Source: Naegleria lovaniensis
Taxonomy: Eukaryota > Heterolobosea > Eutetramitea > Acrasida > Naegleriidae
Reading direction: 5' to 3'
DNA length: 64,000 nucleotides
Assembly (NCBI RefSeq): GCF_003324165.1
Contig: NW_025407833.1
Span: forward strand, 62,001 to 126,000
The notes beneath the pieces were generated by a model that ran no database searches, was not told where the DNA came from, and saw only the letters and a list, made by a program, of their open reading frames with translations. The translations under genes were made by a program, and so were the position numbers. Position 1 is the first letter of the stretch, and each line of letters begins with the position of its first letter. Shown piece after piece: positions 43,147-53,940 of the stretch.

Positions 43147-45343
43147 TTACTTGTTGTTTTTCATTTGTTCCTTAATTTCTTCAATATGGTCATACCAAGC
43201 ATCCACACCATTACTTAAATCTTCGAGTTGATAATTTCTTCCAGGCTGCATGTCATGTAATTGCAATCATAAAAATTTCAAATGTTCAATGACAAATTTC
43301 ACACACACACACACGAGTTGATCATATTCCAATCAATTAATTATTCATTTTCAACACTATGAACGCGACTACTTACTGTCTGAATGGTAAATTCTCTCGA
43401 ATTCTTCTTCACCACATACAATTCATTACTCCACGGTATAATTCCTTTCAGTAACATCTTCTCAGGATCAATATATAAAATTCTTGGTTTATCCGTAAGT
43501 ATTAATTGTCTCTTTTTTGCAGTAAATCTTCGTCTCTTAATGACCAATGCTGTATAAACGACATTTTCATTCTTCATTAAGAATTTACTCCATCGATCAT
43601 TGAGAGATTCTGTTAATTCGGATCCACCAGAAACGGTACGTCTCAAATTTCCATCAATGACAATTTGTCCCGAAGAAGAAGATGCTGTCGAAGATGAAGA
43701 AGAAGTTTCCGATGAGGAGCTTAATGAACGAATGTGACCATTGGGTTTGAAACTTCTCACAGGTGAAGAAGGAGTAGAGGGCGATCCATTGTTATGATGT
43801 TGACCATTATTACTACTGTGGTGGATATAAAGACCATTCGTACTGGTCGAACCACCATTCAAAATCGATGACAAATTAGGACCTGGATATTTGGCATTCA
43901 TCGTGGGAGGTGTCATTTGTCCCAATTGTGAAAAATCAATTCCTTTAAAGAAGGGATGTTTTTTGAGTTCACTCATTCCACCTCGTTGTCGACTTCCTAG
44001 TCTCTTCTCTGCATCGAATTGACACACTTGTCGAATGAAATCAATAGCATCAGGATCCATCAATGGAGTAGAAGATGTCTCATCGTCGTCCTCATCACGT
44101 TCCTCATCTTCTTCAATCACAAGTCCTTCTTCTTGAACTGCTGTAATTTTTTGAAATATTAAATATTGCGATTCTCCATCAAATAATTGTCGACCAGTGA
44201 GAAAATTATAAAGAATGCAACCGAGAGCCCACAAATCTGAACTTTCCGATTGGGGTAAATCTTTGAGAATTTCAGGAGAGACGTAATGAGCAGTGCCGAC
44301 AAAGGTTCCTTTCACATAGAGAACTGGCTCATCGAATTCTTCACCATCGGAAGTGAGTGGTTTTGTGGTTTTGAGGATTTTGGCAGTACCGAAATCGGTG
44401 ATTTTTAAATGTAATGTTTCTGTGAGAATTAAATTTTCGGGCTATTGTTGAATGAATGTATTTGAAATTTTCATGTCGAGTTCCAAAGAGATGGTCATCA
44501 TTTCGGTGATGATGATTGTTATTATTGTTGGTATAATAGATGGTTATTATTGTTATTGGTATTGTTATTATTATTGGTATTGTTATATTCATGTAAATGT
44601 CAAGTGTCATCAACATGTTGAACAATAATAAAAACGGTTCATCCATGATCCGACACATAAAAGTATTTCTTACCTTCAAATCTCTGTGAAGAATGCCCTT
44701 ACTGTGAATAAATTCCAATCCATTGACAAGTTCTGCCATATAGAAACGAGCAGCTTCCAACGTCAGAGGTCCATACTTTTCAATGATGGAACCTAATTCT
44801 CCACCAGGTGCCAATTCGAGTACAAAATCTGTTGTTCATGATGTGTGTGAATGATGTTCCATATAGTTTTTATAATATTCAAGAGAAATCATCATCGTCA
44901 TGGGGATGAAGGTTGTCATCATGATGGTTATTCAGAGACGATGAACGTTACAACAGTACATATAAAATTGAAAAACCAAATAAACAAGATGAGAGGTGTG
45001 ATGTCATGATGATTGGACATTTTCCGTTTTGACATTTTAATTCATAATAACAATTTTCACACGACGAATGACATTTCAAAGAACACTCCTACTTACATAA
45101 ATGATCCTTATCTTGAAAAGTACAAAATAATGAAATAATATTCGGATGGTCCAACATGTTTAACACTTCCTTTTCCATTTTCACAGTATTGATTTTCTTT
45201 TCCTTGATCACAAAATCCTTCTTGATGACTTTGGTGGCGTAAAAGGTATTCGTTTTCTTGAATTTAGTGAGAAAGACTTCAGAGTAGGCTCCTTTGCCTA
45301 GCTCTTTGATAAAATCAAAGTCCTCTCGAGTGTATTTGGACAT
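43147..45343 (-). CDS. PDPK1: PDK1-type 3-phosphoinositide-dependent protein kinase (AGC kinase plus PH domain)
   Basis: Four exons, 45097-45343, 44674-44828, 43377-44441 and 43147-43245 (introns 268, 232 and 131 bp), give 521 residues with agreeing phases; start in AAAAAAATG. Kinase motifs in order: Gly loop ELGKGAYSEVF, VAIK-type Lys in YATKVIKKDF, hinge LYFVLELAPGGEL across a junction, HRDLK|PEN split exactly by an intron, DFGTA, GTAHYVSPEIL. A Ser-rich linker leads to a PH domain (about 413-515; WSKFLMKNENVVYTALVIKR, FTIQT|PGRNYQLED, VDAWYDHIEEIKEQM). PDK1 phosphorylates the activation loop of Akt, S6K and related AGC kinases and binds PIP3 at the plasma membrane. Length and order are normal for the family. 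Confidence 0.93.
43300..43314. repeat. (AC)n microsatellite in the last PDK1 intron
   Basis: About seven AC units lie between the last two PDK1 exons. No coding effect. Confidence 0.7.
44511..44590. repeat. Imperfect TTA/TTG-type repeat in a PDK1 intron
   Basis: A run of short TTA/TTG/GGT units, including two copies of TTATTGGTATTGTTA, occupies the middle of the 232 bp intron at 44442-44673. It reads as a simple-sequence expansion. Confidence 0.65.
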
Positions 45344-45558
45344 TTTTTTGTTGCGGTTTTGCTGTTGGAGAATTCGGCAAGGTTTTTTTAAATTGCGAAA
45401 TTTTTGGCAGGTGACAAGTGAGGTTCAGAACGTAATTGAAAAACCAGTTCCAAGAAAGGTCCGCTGTTCTGTTGACCAACGTTCCTCTTGGTTGTATCAC
45501 AATTGGGCAGAAATGCATTTTCTTTCAATAATTATATTGTCATTGGTTAGTCCTCTTC

Positions 45559-48500
45559 TTATTTCTTTTTACTCTTTGTTGATTTGTTTGCACTTGTGGT
45601 TTCTGTGGTCACTACAATCTCATCTTGTTTCCCACACTCCAATTTATGTCGTGGCCAATCCTTTCGTTGACATTCTACACTGCAATATTTAGCTTCTCTA
45701 CAACCTCCACATCTCTTTAAGGTTTCACTGTTGTGAGTACTTTCCTTTCCACAACATGAACATTTAGGTAGTGGTTTTTTGGCATCCTTTAAAGCAATTT
45801 TTAGGAGCGGATATTTAGATTTCACAAGTGTTTCTGCTTCTTCTCCAAATTGTGAACCAATCAAATCGTAAAAGAGGCCTGTAACTAATTGTGGTGGCAT
45901 TCTGTTGGAAAAGGTGATTCTAGAGCAAAGCTCATCTCTGAATCAATGAATTTGAGAAGAGCATTTACATTGAGCTTGTTCTTGACCTCTTCATCTCTCA
46001 AGATGGCTTGTAAAATTCTGCAACAGGCGTTTTTGATATCCTTAAATAAGTGACTCGTTCTAGACTTTAAAAAGTCCATTAACATTTCAACAAAATTCGT
46101 GTCTCTGACCAGATATTTACGGAATGAGTCATGCAACACCATGGAACAAACACAGAAAGAGGTTCTTCCCCAAATAAATTGTTGGGCTTGTGTGAGCTCT
46201 GTCCTGGAGTCTTTAAATAGTTTCAGCATTTCAACCATCCAATAGAAACACATGTCCTCTAATTTTTGACCCTTTTTAGAGGTTCGATTCACTGGATCTG
46301 AGAAAAATCTCTCTCTCTGCTCTGGATCAAATAATAAATGATTAATGATAGATAGATAATTGATGAAACCATAACACACTGGTGTGTTGGCTGCTGGCAA
46401 GTTCTTTGCACCAAATCCGCTCAGAGTATCACTCAAAGGAAAAACGATTTCTTTCAAAATAAATTCTGAATACTTAAAGTTGTCCTTATAAAAATACTCT
46501 CTTAATGAAGGTTGCCTGGAACAATTGGAAAAAAGAGTTGCAAGTGAAGGTATCCAATCGTGGTAATACTTTCGTTCCTGAGAAAGTTTCCATGAAAATA
46601 GCTCTTCAATCAAATACTTCTTTTGCTCCATAACTGCTAAAAGATCATCCAAAATTGTACATTCTTCTATGGCACTCAATAATTTTCGTTGTTTTTTTGG
46701 GAAAATACCTGTAGCAGCATTAATTTCAGTTGGAATGGAAACACGGTAAAGTAAACTGGACACACTTCGAGTAAGTGTGGTGAAATCTGGCTTATCCTCT
46801 TCTCTGTCAGGTAAGGTTTTTGCGACGCTTAACATGTCAATAAGGAGTGCTAAGAATTGTTTTTTAAAAACCAAGTTCATGGGAACAATCTCACTGCTTT
46901 CAATGATGTCTTCAAAACACTGTGAAAAACCTTCACAAATCATTAACTCGTCTTTGGCATGCATCCAACAGTGGATCATGGATTCTATCAGCTTGGTCTC
47001 CGTGAGAAGGTATTTGATACGAGCAACTTCTGAGTGGCGGGTCATGGCTAAAAACATTTGTTGAATAAGGTAAATACAATCGTGAGCAACTTGCAACCTC
47101 ATCTCTTTCTCTACTGGTGTTTCAGTGCCAAGTCCAACCACATGGTCGAATAATAATTGTTGAATTCGTGAAATAAAGCCATCTTGATCAATAAGGAAGG
47201 TATACACTGGTTTCATTGAAAAAGTTTGGTGTGAAAATTTTTCTACAATCATAATATTTTCTTCGTTACATTGTGCCAAGAAAAATAGAGCATCATCCAG
47301 ACGTAAACTGTTATCGTTTTGAATATAGTCCATGAAAACTTGAATATCTGGTTGAATGAATTCAACAAAATCCGTCTTGGCACAATACTCGGTTAAGGTT
47401 TCTCGAATATGATCCTTGACATCGTCAATTTTCATAATTTCATGAGTTTTGTGATGTTGGGAGAGCGGTCTGGTATGTCTAAGAGATAGAATGTTGAACT
47501 GAAATCATGTTGAAATAATCAAGTATTAAACAAATACCTACACGGTTCACTAATGAAACAAAACGGATTAACTCCTGTTTTTGAATTTCTTCAAATTTGT
47601 CCCCATGCACCTTTTCCAATGATGCCCAACGGTTCTTTGGTTCAATAGCTGGAAGTGAATTTTGTAACTTTTGTTTCAAGTCTGATATACTGTAAATCTC
47701 AGAGTTGATAGCAAATTCGTTTTTGGTGCTTGGATACTTTCCAACTGGCATTTCAGTTCCTTGACGCACGACACGCAAAATATTTAGTCTTCTTTCATGT
47801 TCGAGATTTCTCTTCTTCTTATATTCCTCTTTTGAGTCTTTGCCAAGAAGATGGGGCTTGGTGACAAATTCTTCAGTTTCAGTGGCCTTGCAGAATTGGT
47901 AAAAAGTACCTGCAACTTCTTCCAATACAGAACCATTCTCATAAACTTTTTCAACAATCTTAAAAGTAGATTTTGAATTCACTTTCATTTCTTTAAGGTC
48001 TAGTATAATAATCGAATGTAGATATTCATCTTCACAGGTTGTGAGAACCTCTTTGTAAATTTGAACCAGAGATTTCATATACGATTCTTGACCGGTTTTT
48101 TGGCAAAAAGTGGAAAGGAACTCTATACATCTGATTTCAAACAAGTACTGTGCTCCTTGTTTCTTCTTTTCCTTAGCACTCAGCTTTCGTTTTGATTTTC
48201 TCAATTCGTCCATGAGTAATGTTTCCAATACGTTCCACGAGAGTCCTAGATGACTGAACAAAAATTTTGAAGACTAAAATTGCACACATTCTCAAAACTC
48301 TCTTCATGCATGATAAAGTTGCAAATTCTAATGATATGTCTTCTACGAATGTTTGTCTTCACACAGTCATTATTTGTGAGAATGTGCAACAAATAAATGA
48401 GCTTTGATGCTGTTGGTTCAGGCCAAAGCTCGATCATGAAGTCAATAAATTTGTCAATATGTATATCGGATTGGAAAGCTTTCTGCAACAATGTCATTTG

Positions 48501-48917
48501 GCCATCCCACAAATTATTCTTTTTCAAAATTTCCTCAACAAATTGCTGTTGAGCTTCCATGTTTTCGATTTTATCATTCGGAATCTCGGGTAAACTGTTT
48601 TTAATCAACTTTAACAACTTGGCTCCATAATCATATAGTCTCTTGATTCTATTTTGTTCCTCCTCACGTACTTTTGCCTCTTCTCCTGCCCAATAATAAT
48701 TCGATAAATCAATGGTTTTCATTGGTCCTCTCTCGGAATTCATAAACTCTCTGTAAACCATTTCTGGTGAGCCTAATTTCCCAATTTCTGTTTGTCCAGA
48801 AACATTCCAACGAGGAATTTGGACTTTGGTCTGGTCTGATGCCCAGAGCATCTTGCTGGAAGAAAGTGGGTTGACTGGAAGAGGGTTCAAAGAGGATGCT
48901 TTTTGCTTGGGAGGCAT
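45559..48917 (-). CDS. Helical-repeat protein with C-terminal MYND zinc finger (assembled across very short introns)
   Basis: I join three apparent genes into one of about 1081 residues: exons 48286-48917, 47542-48253, 45969-47498 and 45559-45930. The evidence: the start MPPKQKASS follows an A-run; the next two frames lack good starts; a 43-nt intron (47499-47541, GTAGGT...TTTCAG) and a 38-nt intron (45931-45968, GTAAAT...GATGAG) join them in phase; a 32-nt intron (48254-48285) does the same less convincingly (a 53-nt alternative also fits). The body is almost all helical, in an ARM/HEAT-like style. The MYND finger near 1013-1050 has CSCCG, CGGCREAKYC, CQRKDWPRHKLEC. MYND fingers bind Pro-rich partners. 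I do not recognise the orthologue. The alternative is three genes, of which the last would overlap its neighbour by 16 nt. Confidence 0.66.
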
Positions 48918-49222
48918 TTTTTTTAATCGGGTAACAAGTTGAATGATTGTCATCTAACAACTTTAAATATAACAAGATTGTTGAAGACCAAAACATCAAC
49001 AAGATTGCTGCATTCCTGATCCATGTTCATCATTAAAAGAGCTGTTTTCCAACTCTATTGCACTAAAAATCTACTGTTCCAAGCAGCGAACAAATTTCAG
49101 TTTCACTGAAAAAAATGTTCGGTAAAGAGTTTCGGCTGGGACTCAACAACGGTTGGAACAACAGACGGATTTGTTGAAACGGCTCTCTATGAGCTCTGAA
49201 TAAACGACCAACAAAAAACAAA
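48918..49222. other. Divergent intergenic region between the MYND gene and the RGS gene
   Basis: 305 bp between divergent starts. Short open frames on the minus strand show no domain. Nothing else is supported. Confidence 0.45.
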
Positions 49223-51136
49223 ATGAAATTAACAGGTCCTCTGATGTTATTGAATCCTCTTCTTTCTCCTCGAACATCGTTATTGAAAAAAGAAAATTCC
49301 ATGATGAGGATGACTGAAACACAGAGCCCAGCAATGACTGCTAAATCCAGTCCTACCCACTCCGAACATGATCCTCGTGAGAATGGCATGTTGTTCGCTC
49401 ACAGTGCTCGTTTTGAACAAGTGCTTGTTGATGAAGAGAGTCGAAAATTGTTTCTTGAATTTCTGAAATTTCATCAAACAGAAGAATCGCTGCTCTTTCT
49501 CAATGATTTGGAGGTGTATCAACATGAATATGAACAGATGATTTTTCATTCGTTTTGCGATTCGACGTCAAGAGACTTGAATCAGGTCAAGTCAAGAATA
49601 AGATCCTCCTCGCTAAAGGCGACAAGAAATTCGATAAGATTGCATCGATTGTCCATTTCATCGAACTCATCGGTTGACTCGCTGTCAAGCTCTTGTAGCA
49701 AAAGCAGTCACAGCACTACCTCGAGTACACTATTCACAGATAGTGTTCAAAGTAGCCAAAGCGTTAATACACATAGCTCTGCCTTTCTTGAAGCTGATAC
49801 TATTACTAGTATTGATATTCAAGTTCCTCCAACAAATTTCTCACCAATTACACAGAATAAGCGAAAGTCTATCAAAAGACAGTCTAAGAGGATTTTCAAA
49901 GAGGTAAAGCATCTTTTCGAAAGATTACAAAAGCTCATTGAGAATTACATCAACACTGGCTCTAGATATGAATTGAATATAGGATCGCATCAATTGGTAG
50001 TTTTGGAATTATTTTCGAAAGTATGCGAAAGTTTTACGGATTTATCTCATGAAATGAATCTCATCGAATGTACGAGTAGCATTCTCCTACAACAGATGGA
50101 CCCACAGCTGCTATTTGGCAAACTTGTACAAATTGTCCATCAGGATTTGAAATCTGAGCTATTTCCTCGCTTTGTAAGAAGCGAATTATTTTTTAACTTT
50201 GTGCAAGAAAAAGGTCACGAATACTTTGCCAGACATGTTTCACATCCATACTCTACAACCACCCTACCATTGTTTGTGGATGCAAGAAGTGATGTCATTT
50301 CTGAAGAAGTGTTAGATTTTGGGCTTCGAATGGCACAAGAAGATCAAACTCTTTGGAAATTGATTCACGAGAAAGAGATGAAGAATGATCGTGTAAGGAT
50401 GAGTCTTTTTACATCCAAGAGAGCATCGTCAATGATAGAAATGCAAGGTTCAACAACACGTGCTACGAAACGATCAATGAAATTTCTAAAATGTGATCTT
50501 TATATTCCTCAACCCTTTGAATCGGTTGTGAGAACATGGACTTCATTTATGGATCGAGACGAAGAAATCATTTTAAGAGATTATATTCGACCAATGAATG
50601 CCGATCTTAAATTTCAAAGAGAAGAAGATATGGACATTCTTTCACCGGGTTCTCCTATTTTACCATCGACGAGTGGTTGTATTTCTCCATTGTGCATTCA
50701 ACAATGTCATATCAATATGGACGTTCACATTCCATGTGTGAAAAACAGAAGCTTTCCAGTGGTTGCAACGTCAATAGGTGATGGCCAAACGATAGCCATG
50801 TTTGCCTTTCGATCTAAGGATTGTAGCGATCAGTTGTCTTCTTGTTTCATGCCATGTTTAGGGTTTTTCATATTTTACAAAATGGGTGAAAATATAACAC
50901 GAGTGTGTCATTTACTAAGTGCTGACTTTTCCTTACCATTCATGAATTCAGATTTGTTATATGAAGCGTTTTGGAAAGCTAGATGTTCAAAATTAGCCAG
51001 AGAGCTGTTGAGTGAGTCTGAAAACAATTCCCAGCAAGACTCTTTGCGATTTTTACAAACGATGAGGGAAAATGCAAAAACATTTCCCAACATGCCACTA
51101 CCATCTACTATCTTTGCTTGTTCTGATCATAAATAA
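49223..51136 (+). CDS. Soluble RGS-domain protein with a C-terminal domain of unknown (possibly lipid-binding) type
   Basis: Single exon, 637 residues. The RGS domain is split: its first helices lie near residues 60-105 (FEQVLVDEESRKLFLEFLKF, ESLLFLNDLEVYQ) and the rest near 225-335 (KHLFERLQKLIENYI, LFPRFVRSELFFNFV), with about 120 Ser-rich residues between. After a linker comes a region (about 410-600) containing LYIPQPFESVVRTWTSFMDR and VCHLLSADFSLPF that has the look of a START/Bet v1-type pocket, but this is only an impression. There is no transmembrane segment, in contrast with the 7TM-RGS gene 8 kb away. Expected role: GTPase-activating protein for G-alpha. It converges on the next gene with 72 bp between stops. 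Confidence 0.78.
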   Translation: MKLTGPLMLLNPLLSPRTSLLKKENSMMRMTETQSPAMTAKSSPTHSEHDPRENGMLFAHSARFEQVLVDEESRKLFLEFLKFHQTEESLLFLNDLEVYQHEYEQMIFHSFCDSTSRDLNQVKSRIRSSSLKATRNSIRLHRLSISSNSSVDSLSSSCSKSSHSTTSSTLFTDSVQSSQSVNTHSSAFLEADTITSIDIQVPPTNFSPITQNKRKSIKRQSKRIFKEVKHLFERLQKLIENYINTGSRYELNIGSHQLVVLELFSKVCESFTDLSHEMNLIECTSSILLQQMDPQLLFGKLVQIVHQDLKSELFPRFVRSELFFNFVQEKGHEYFARHVSHPYSTTTLPLFVDARSDVISEEVLDFGLRMAQEDQTLWKLIHEKEMKNDRVRMSLFTSKRASSMIEMQGSTTRATKRSMKFLKCDLYIPQPFESVVRTWTSFMDRDEEIILRDYIRPMNADLKFQREEDMDILSPGSPILPSTSGCISPLCIQQCHINMDVHIPCVKNRSFPVVATSIGDGQTIAMFAFRSKDCSDQLSSCFMPCLGFFIFYKMGENITRVCHLLSADFSLPFMNSDLLYEAFWKARCSKLARELLSESENNSQQDSLRFLQTMRENAKTFPNMPLPSTIFACSDHK

Positions 51137-51208
51137 GACTTTTATTATTATTATTTAAACTATTTACAATAACTTGTTATCACTAATTTTGTCACACTAT
51201 TCAACTTG

Positions 51209-52165
51209 TTACTCAAATTCACCAGTATCCATAACATCCATATTGACTTTTTCATTCTCTTTGTCATCACTGGACTTGAGATGCAATTCTCTTTCCAACA
51301 AAGACAACGGTGGATTTGAAGAATCTAAATGAGAAGCTTCCACACGAGCTTCCCATTCCAATTTTTCATGTTCTCTCTTTAAATCCTCTTCCACAAGAGC
51401 AACACCTCTTTCATCGTACTCAACAGCTCCGATCAATAACAACTGCAAACCTTCATGACTCAAAATAGAGGGTGGGTTAATTTTCAGAAAGGTTTTTCCT
51501 TGGAATAGATCAATGACTTTTTGAGGTATTTCCTTGTGTCCTTTTTTCGTTTGAGTTGATGAAGAAGCACTTGGTCCTTCACTAGCAGTTGAGAAGGAGG
51601 TTGTATAGGTTTGAGGATTTTTGGCACTCAAAATCAAAGTATCTTCTTTTTGAATTCCAAACTCTGCTTGAACACTATTGGGTTCCCATGTTTTTGGAAA
51701 TTCCAACACATACGACAAGTGAGTATGATTCTCTCGGTGTTCTATGAGTTCATAGAGTCCCTCTCCTAATAACCGACAAGCTCCCAATTCTCGTTCTCCT
51801 CTTGTGAATGTTTGATAATGCTCTTCCGACAAACTCTTCTTTACAATTTGATCAATGTCGGAATCCACTTGAGTAACAATGGCCAAACGTTTCTCACCCT
51901 TACTTGGAAGAGTTTTCTTGGGAACCATCAAGACTCGAGCTGGTTCTTGTTCCGTGGACATGGAGGATACTGGCTGTTGAGCATACAAACGTTGAGGCTT
52001 TAAAACAATGACGAGTTTTTGAACCTCATTGAAATCATGAACTTGTTCTTTCATCACTTTGGGACGATACAGGAAGAAGATGTGTCCCCTCTCGAGGACG
52101 TTTAAATTGTTGAATTCTTTGAGAGTTGCTGGTTGGAGGAGTGAAGACTTGTGCGCTTCTGGCAT
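51209..52165 (-). CDS. Conserved protein resembling a family shared by bacteria and fungi, function unknown
   Basis: 318 residues from the ATG at 52165 (MPEAHKSSLLQPATLKEF); an in-frame ATG at 52219 adds 18 residues. The core begins ERGHIFFLYRPKV, then LVIVLKPQ, RVLMVPKKTLP, RLAIVTQVDSDID, TRGERELGACRLLGEGLYEL, HLSYVLEFPKTWEPNSVQ and LILSAKNP. I remember this order of blocks from uncharacterised proteins of bacteria and filamentous fungi, but I cannot name a function or verify it here. The last 60 residues are Glu/Lys-rich and helical. No signal peptide. A plausible cytosolic protein. Confidence 0.72.
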   Translation of the reverse strand: MPEAHKSSLLQPATLKEFNNLNVLERGHIFFLYRPKVMKEQVHDFNEVQKLVIVLKPQRLYAQQPVSSMSTEQEPARVLMVPKKTLPSKGEKRLAIVTQVDSDIDQIVKKSLSEEHYQTFTRGERELGACRLLGEGLYELIEHRENHTHLSYVLEFPKTWEPNSVQAEFGIQKEDTLILSAKNPQTYTTSFSTASEGPSASSSTQTKKGHKEIPQKVIDLFQGKTFLKINPPSILSHEGLQLLLIGAVEYDERGVALVEEDLKREHEKLEWEARVEASHLDSSNPPLSLLERELHLKSSDDKENEKVNMDVMDTGEFE

Positions 52166-52412
52166 TTTGTTTTTTCTGGAAATCAATCGGTTAGGATTTA
52201 TTTGCATCGTTCCATGCAAACCAACAGACGCGAACGAGAATGGAAATTGCTCAAAAAGATGAAAAGAGATAATTCATAGGAATATAAAATTTGCTTACAA
52301 GGATCAATATTCAACGAATGGATTGAAAGACTTGTAAAAATGTGTCTTCAAGAAACACTTTGTGGATCATCACCATGCTTTCCAAAATCGATAAAAAAAA
52401 GTTCAAAAAAAA

Positions 52413-53903
52413 ATGTTTAGGTTTTCATCATTCAATTTATTGAAATACAACGGAAGATGGTCTTCCTCTGCTCTTGCTGTTAGAAAATCATCCTCCTTGT
52501 GGATGAGTGGTGGTTTGAATAAATTCTCAATTTCCGGAGGAGAAAACCAAGAACGATTGAAATCATTTTCTTCATCAAGCGATAAGGAGCCTTCATCGAA
52601 AAGAAAAGAAAACGACCGATGGGATAGGTCCAAGAATATTGCTGGTTCCAAATCTGCTCCATCATCCTCGGATAAAAAGCCTTCTTCTTTCAGAGAAGAT
52701 AGATTTGAACGAAAGCCATCCTTCAACAGAGAAAGAGGAGATGACTTCAGAGGAAGGGAAAGATTTGAAAAGAAGCCTTCATCGTTCAATCGGGAAGAAC
52801 GATCCATGAATGATAGAAAGCCATTCCGAAGGGAAGACTCCAAGTTTGAGCCTTCATTTGACAGAAAGCCAGAGAGAAGAAGCTCATTCCGTGATTCTAG
52901 ACGAGATGATTGGGGTGAAGAATTTTCTTCCCGTAGAGGTTCTCGTACTTTTGAGGACGCAAAACCATCAAGTAGATTTGAAGAAAAACCTGCTTTTGGC
53001 AGAAGAGCCTCTTTCAGTGGAGGTGAAAGTGTGAAAGATTCCAGCAAGTCACGCTCAAGATTTGACGAGGATCGATTCGAACGAAGGCCATTCTCCGACA
53101 GAAAACCTTCATTCATCACTGGCAGCAGAGAAGACAGATTTGAACGAAAGCCATCCTTCAACAGAGAGGAGAGATTTAGAGAAGATAGAAACGAATTTAG
53201 GGGAAGAGACAGATTTGACAGAAGCAGAACACCATCCAAGCCAAGATTCGAAGATGATTCATTTAAAGGAGGTGTTAGATCTGGCAAGAATGAGAGGTTC
53301 AACAGCAGTCGAGATTTTGATGCTCCAAAGAAACGAACATTTGGTGAAGAGTCTCGAATGGAAAGTAGAAGTCCACGTGGATCAATGACTGAGAACAAGC
53401 AGCCACCATCACGTAGCAAAGATGTCACAAAGGAGTTGTCAAGCTCAAAATCAAAACGACGTGCTGTCATCGAAGACGATGTCGATGATTGGGAAGATTT
53501 CCAAGATTTGACTCCATCCAAGAAGACCAGCTCCAAAAAGAAGGCCGAAAAAGTTGAAGAGCCCGCAAAAGTTCCAGAACGAAATCCACGCGAGATTGAG
53601 AGAAGAGCAATGATGGCCAATACTGGCAAGCATGCAGCTTCTGCAGGAGTTGCGCACGTGCTCAGTCAGTCCAGAGGTGGACAATCAAACACAAAGGCAA
53701 CTAACCAATCACTTCCTAACGTGACATTTATTTCTAATCCTTCACAACGCAATTATGATATGGACCAAGCATATGATTTCTATGACAATGGTTTGAATGA
53801 GAATGGAGACGAATATTTAGACGAGTTCGATAATGACGACTATTACTTTGGAAATATGAGAGAATGGGAACTCGAAAACATTTTGAGCCAGTTAAAAAAG
53901 TAA
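52413..53903 (+). CDS. Arg/Phe/Ser-rich repeat protein with a mitochondrial-type presequence, unknown
   Basis: 496 residues, start in AAAAAAAAATG. The first 30 residues (MFRFSSFNLLKYNGRWSSSA) are basic, hydroxylated and free of acids, a mitochondrial targeting pattern. Residues 75-320 consist of degenerate repeats of EDRFERKPSFNRE type, nearly exact at 52696-52740 and 53125-53170 in the DNA. The C-terminal 130 residues are more ordered and acidic (DDVDDWEDFQDLTPSKKTS; REIERRAMMANTGKHAAS; a Tyr/Asp-rich end). RNA binding in the mitochondrion is possible from the Arg/Phe repeats, but this is inference. Only 37 bp separate its stop from that of the convergent next gene. Confidence 0.72.
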   Translation: MFRFSSFNLLKYNGRWSSSALAVRKSSSLWMSGGLNKFSISGGENQERLKSFSSSSDKEPSSKRKENDRWDRSKNIAGSKSAPSSSDKKPSSFREDRFERKPSFNRERGDDFRGRERFEKKPSSFNREERSMNDRKPFRREDSKFEPSFDRKPERRSSFRDSRRDDWGEEFSSRRGSRTFEDAKPSSRFEEKPAFGRRASFSGGESVKDSSKSRSRFDEDRFERRPFSDRKPSFITGSREDRFERKPSFNREERFREDRNEFRGRDRFDRSRTPSKPRFEDDSFKGGVRSGKNERFNSSRDFDAPKKRTFGEESRMESRSPRGSMTENKQPPSRSKDVTKELSSSKSKRRAVIEDDVDDWEDFQDLTPSKKTSSKKKAEKVEEPAKVPERNPREIERRAMMANTGKHAASAGVAHVLSQSRGGQSNTKATNQSLPNVTFISNPSQRNYDMDQAYDFYDNGLNENGDEYLDEFDNDDYYFGNMREWELENILSQLKK

Positions 53904-53940
53904 AAGGAATGACATGCCAACTACTTCAGCATGAAACATT

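Noticed and set aside
52403-53629. A 408-residue open frame antisense to the Arg/Phe-rich gene
   Set aside because: It is Leu/Ser-rich low complexity created by the repeats and codon bias of the sense gene, without A-rich start or domain.
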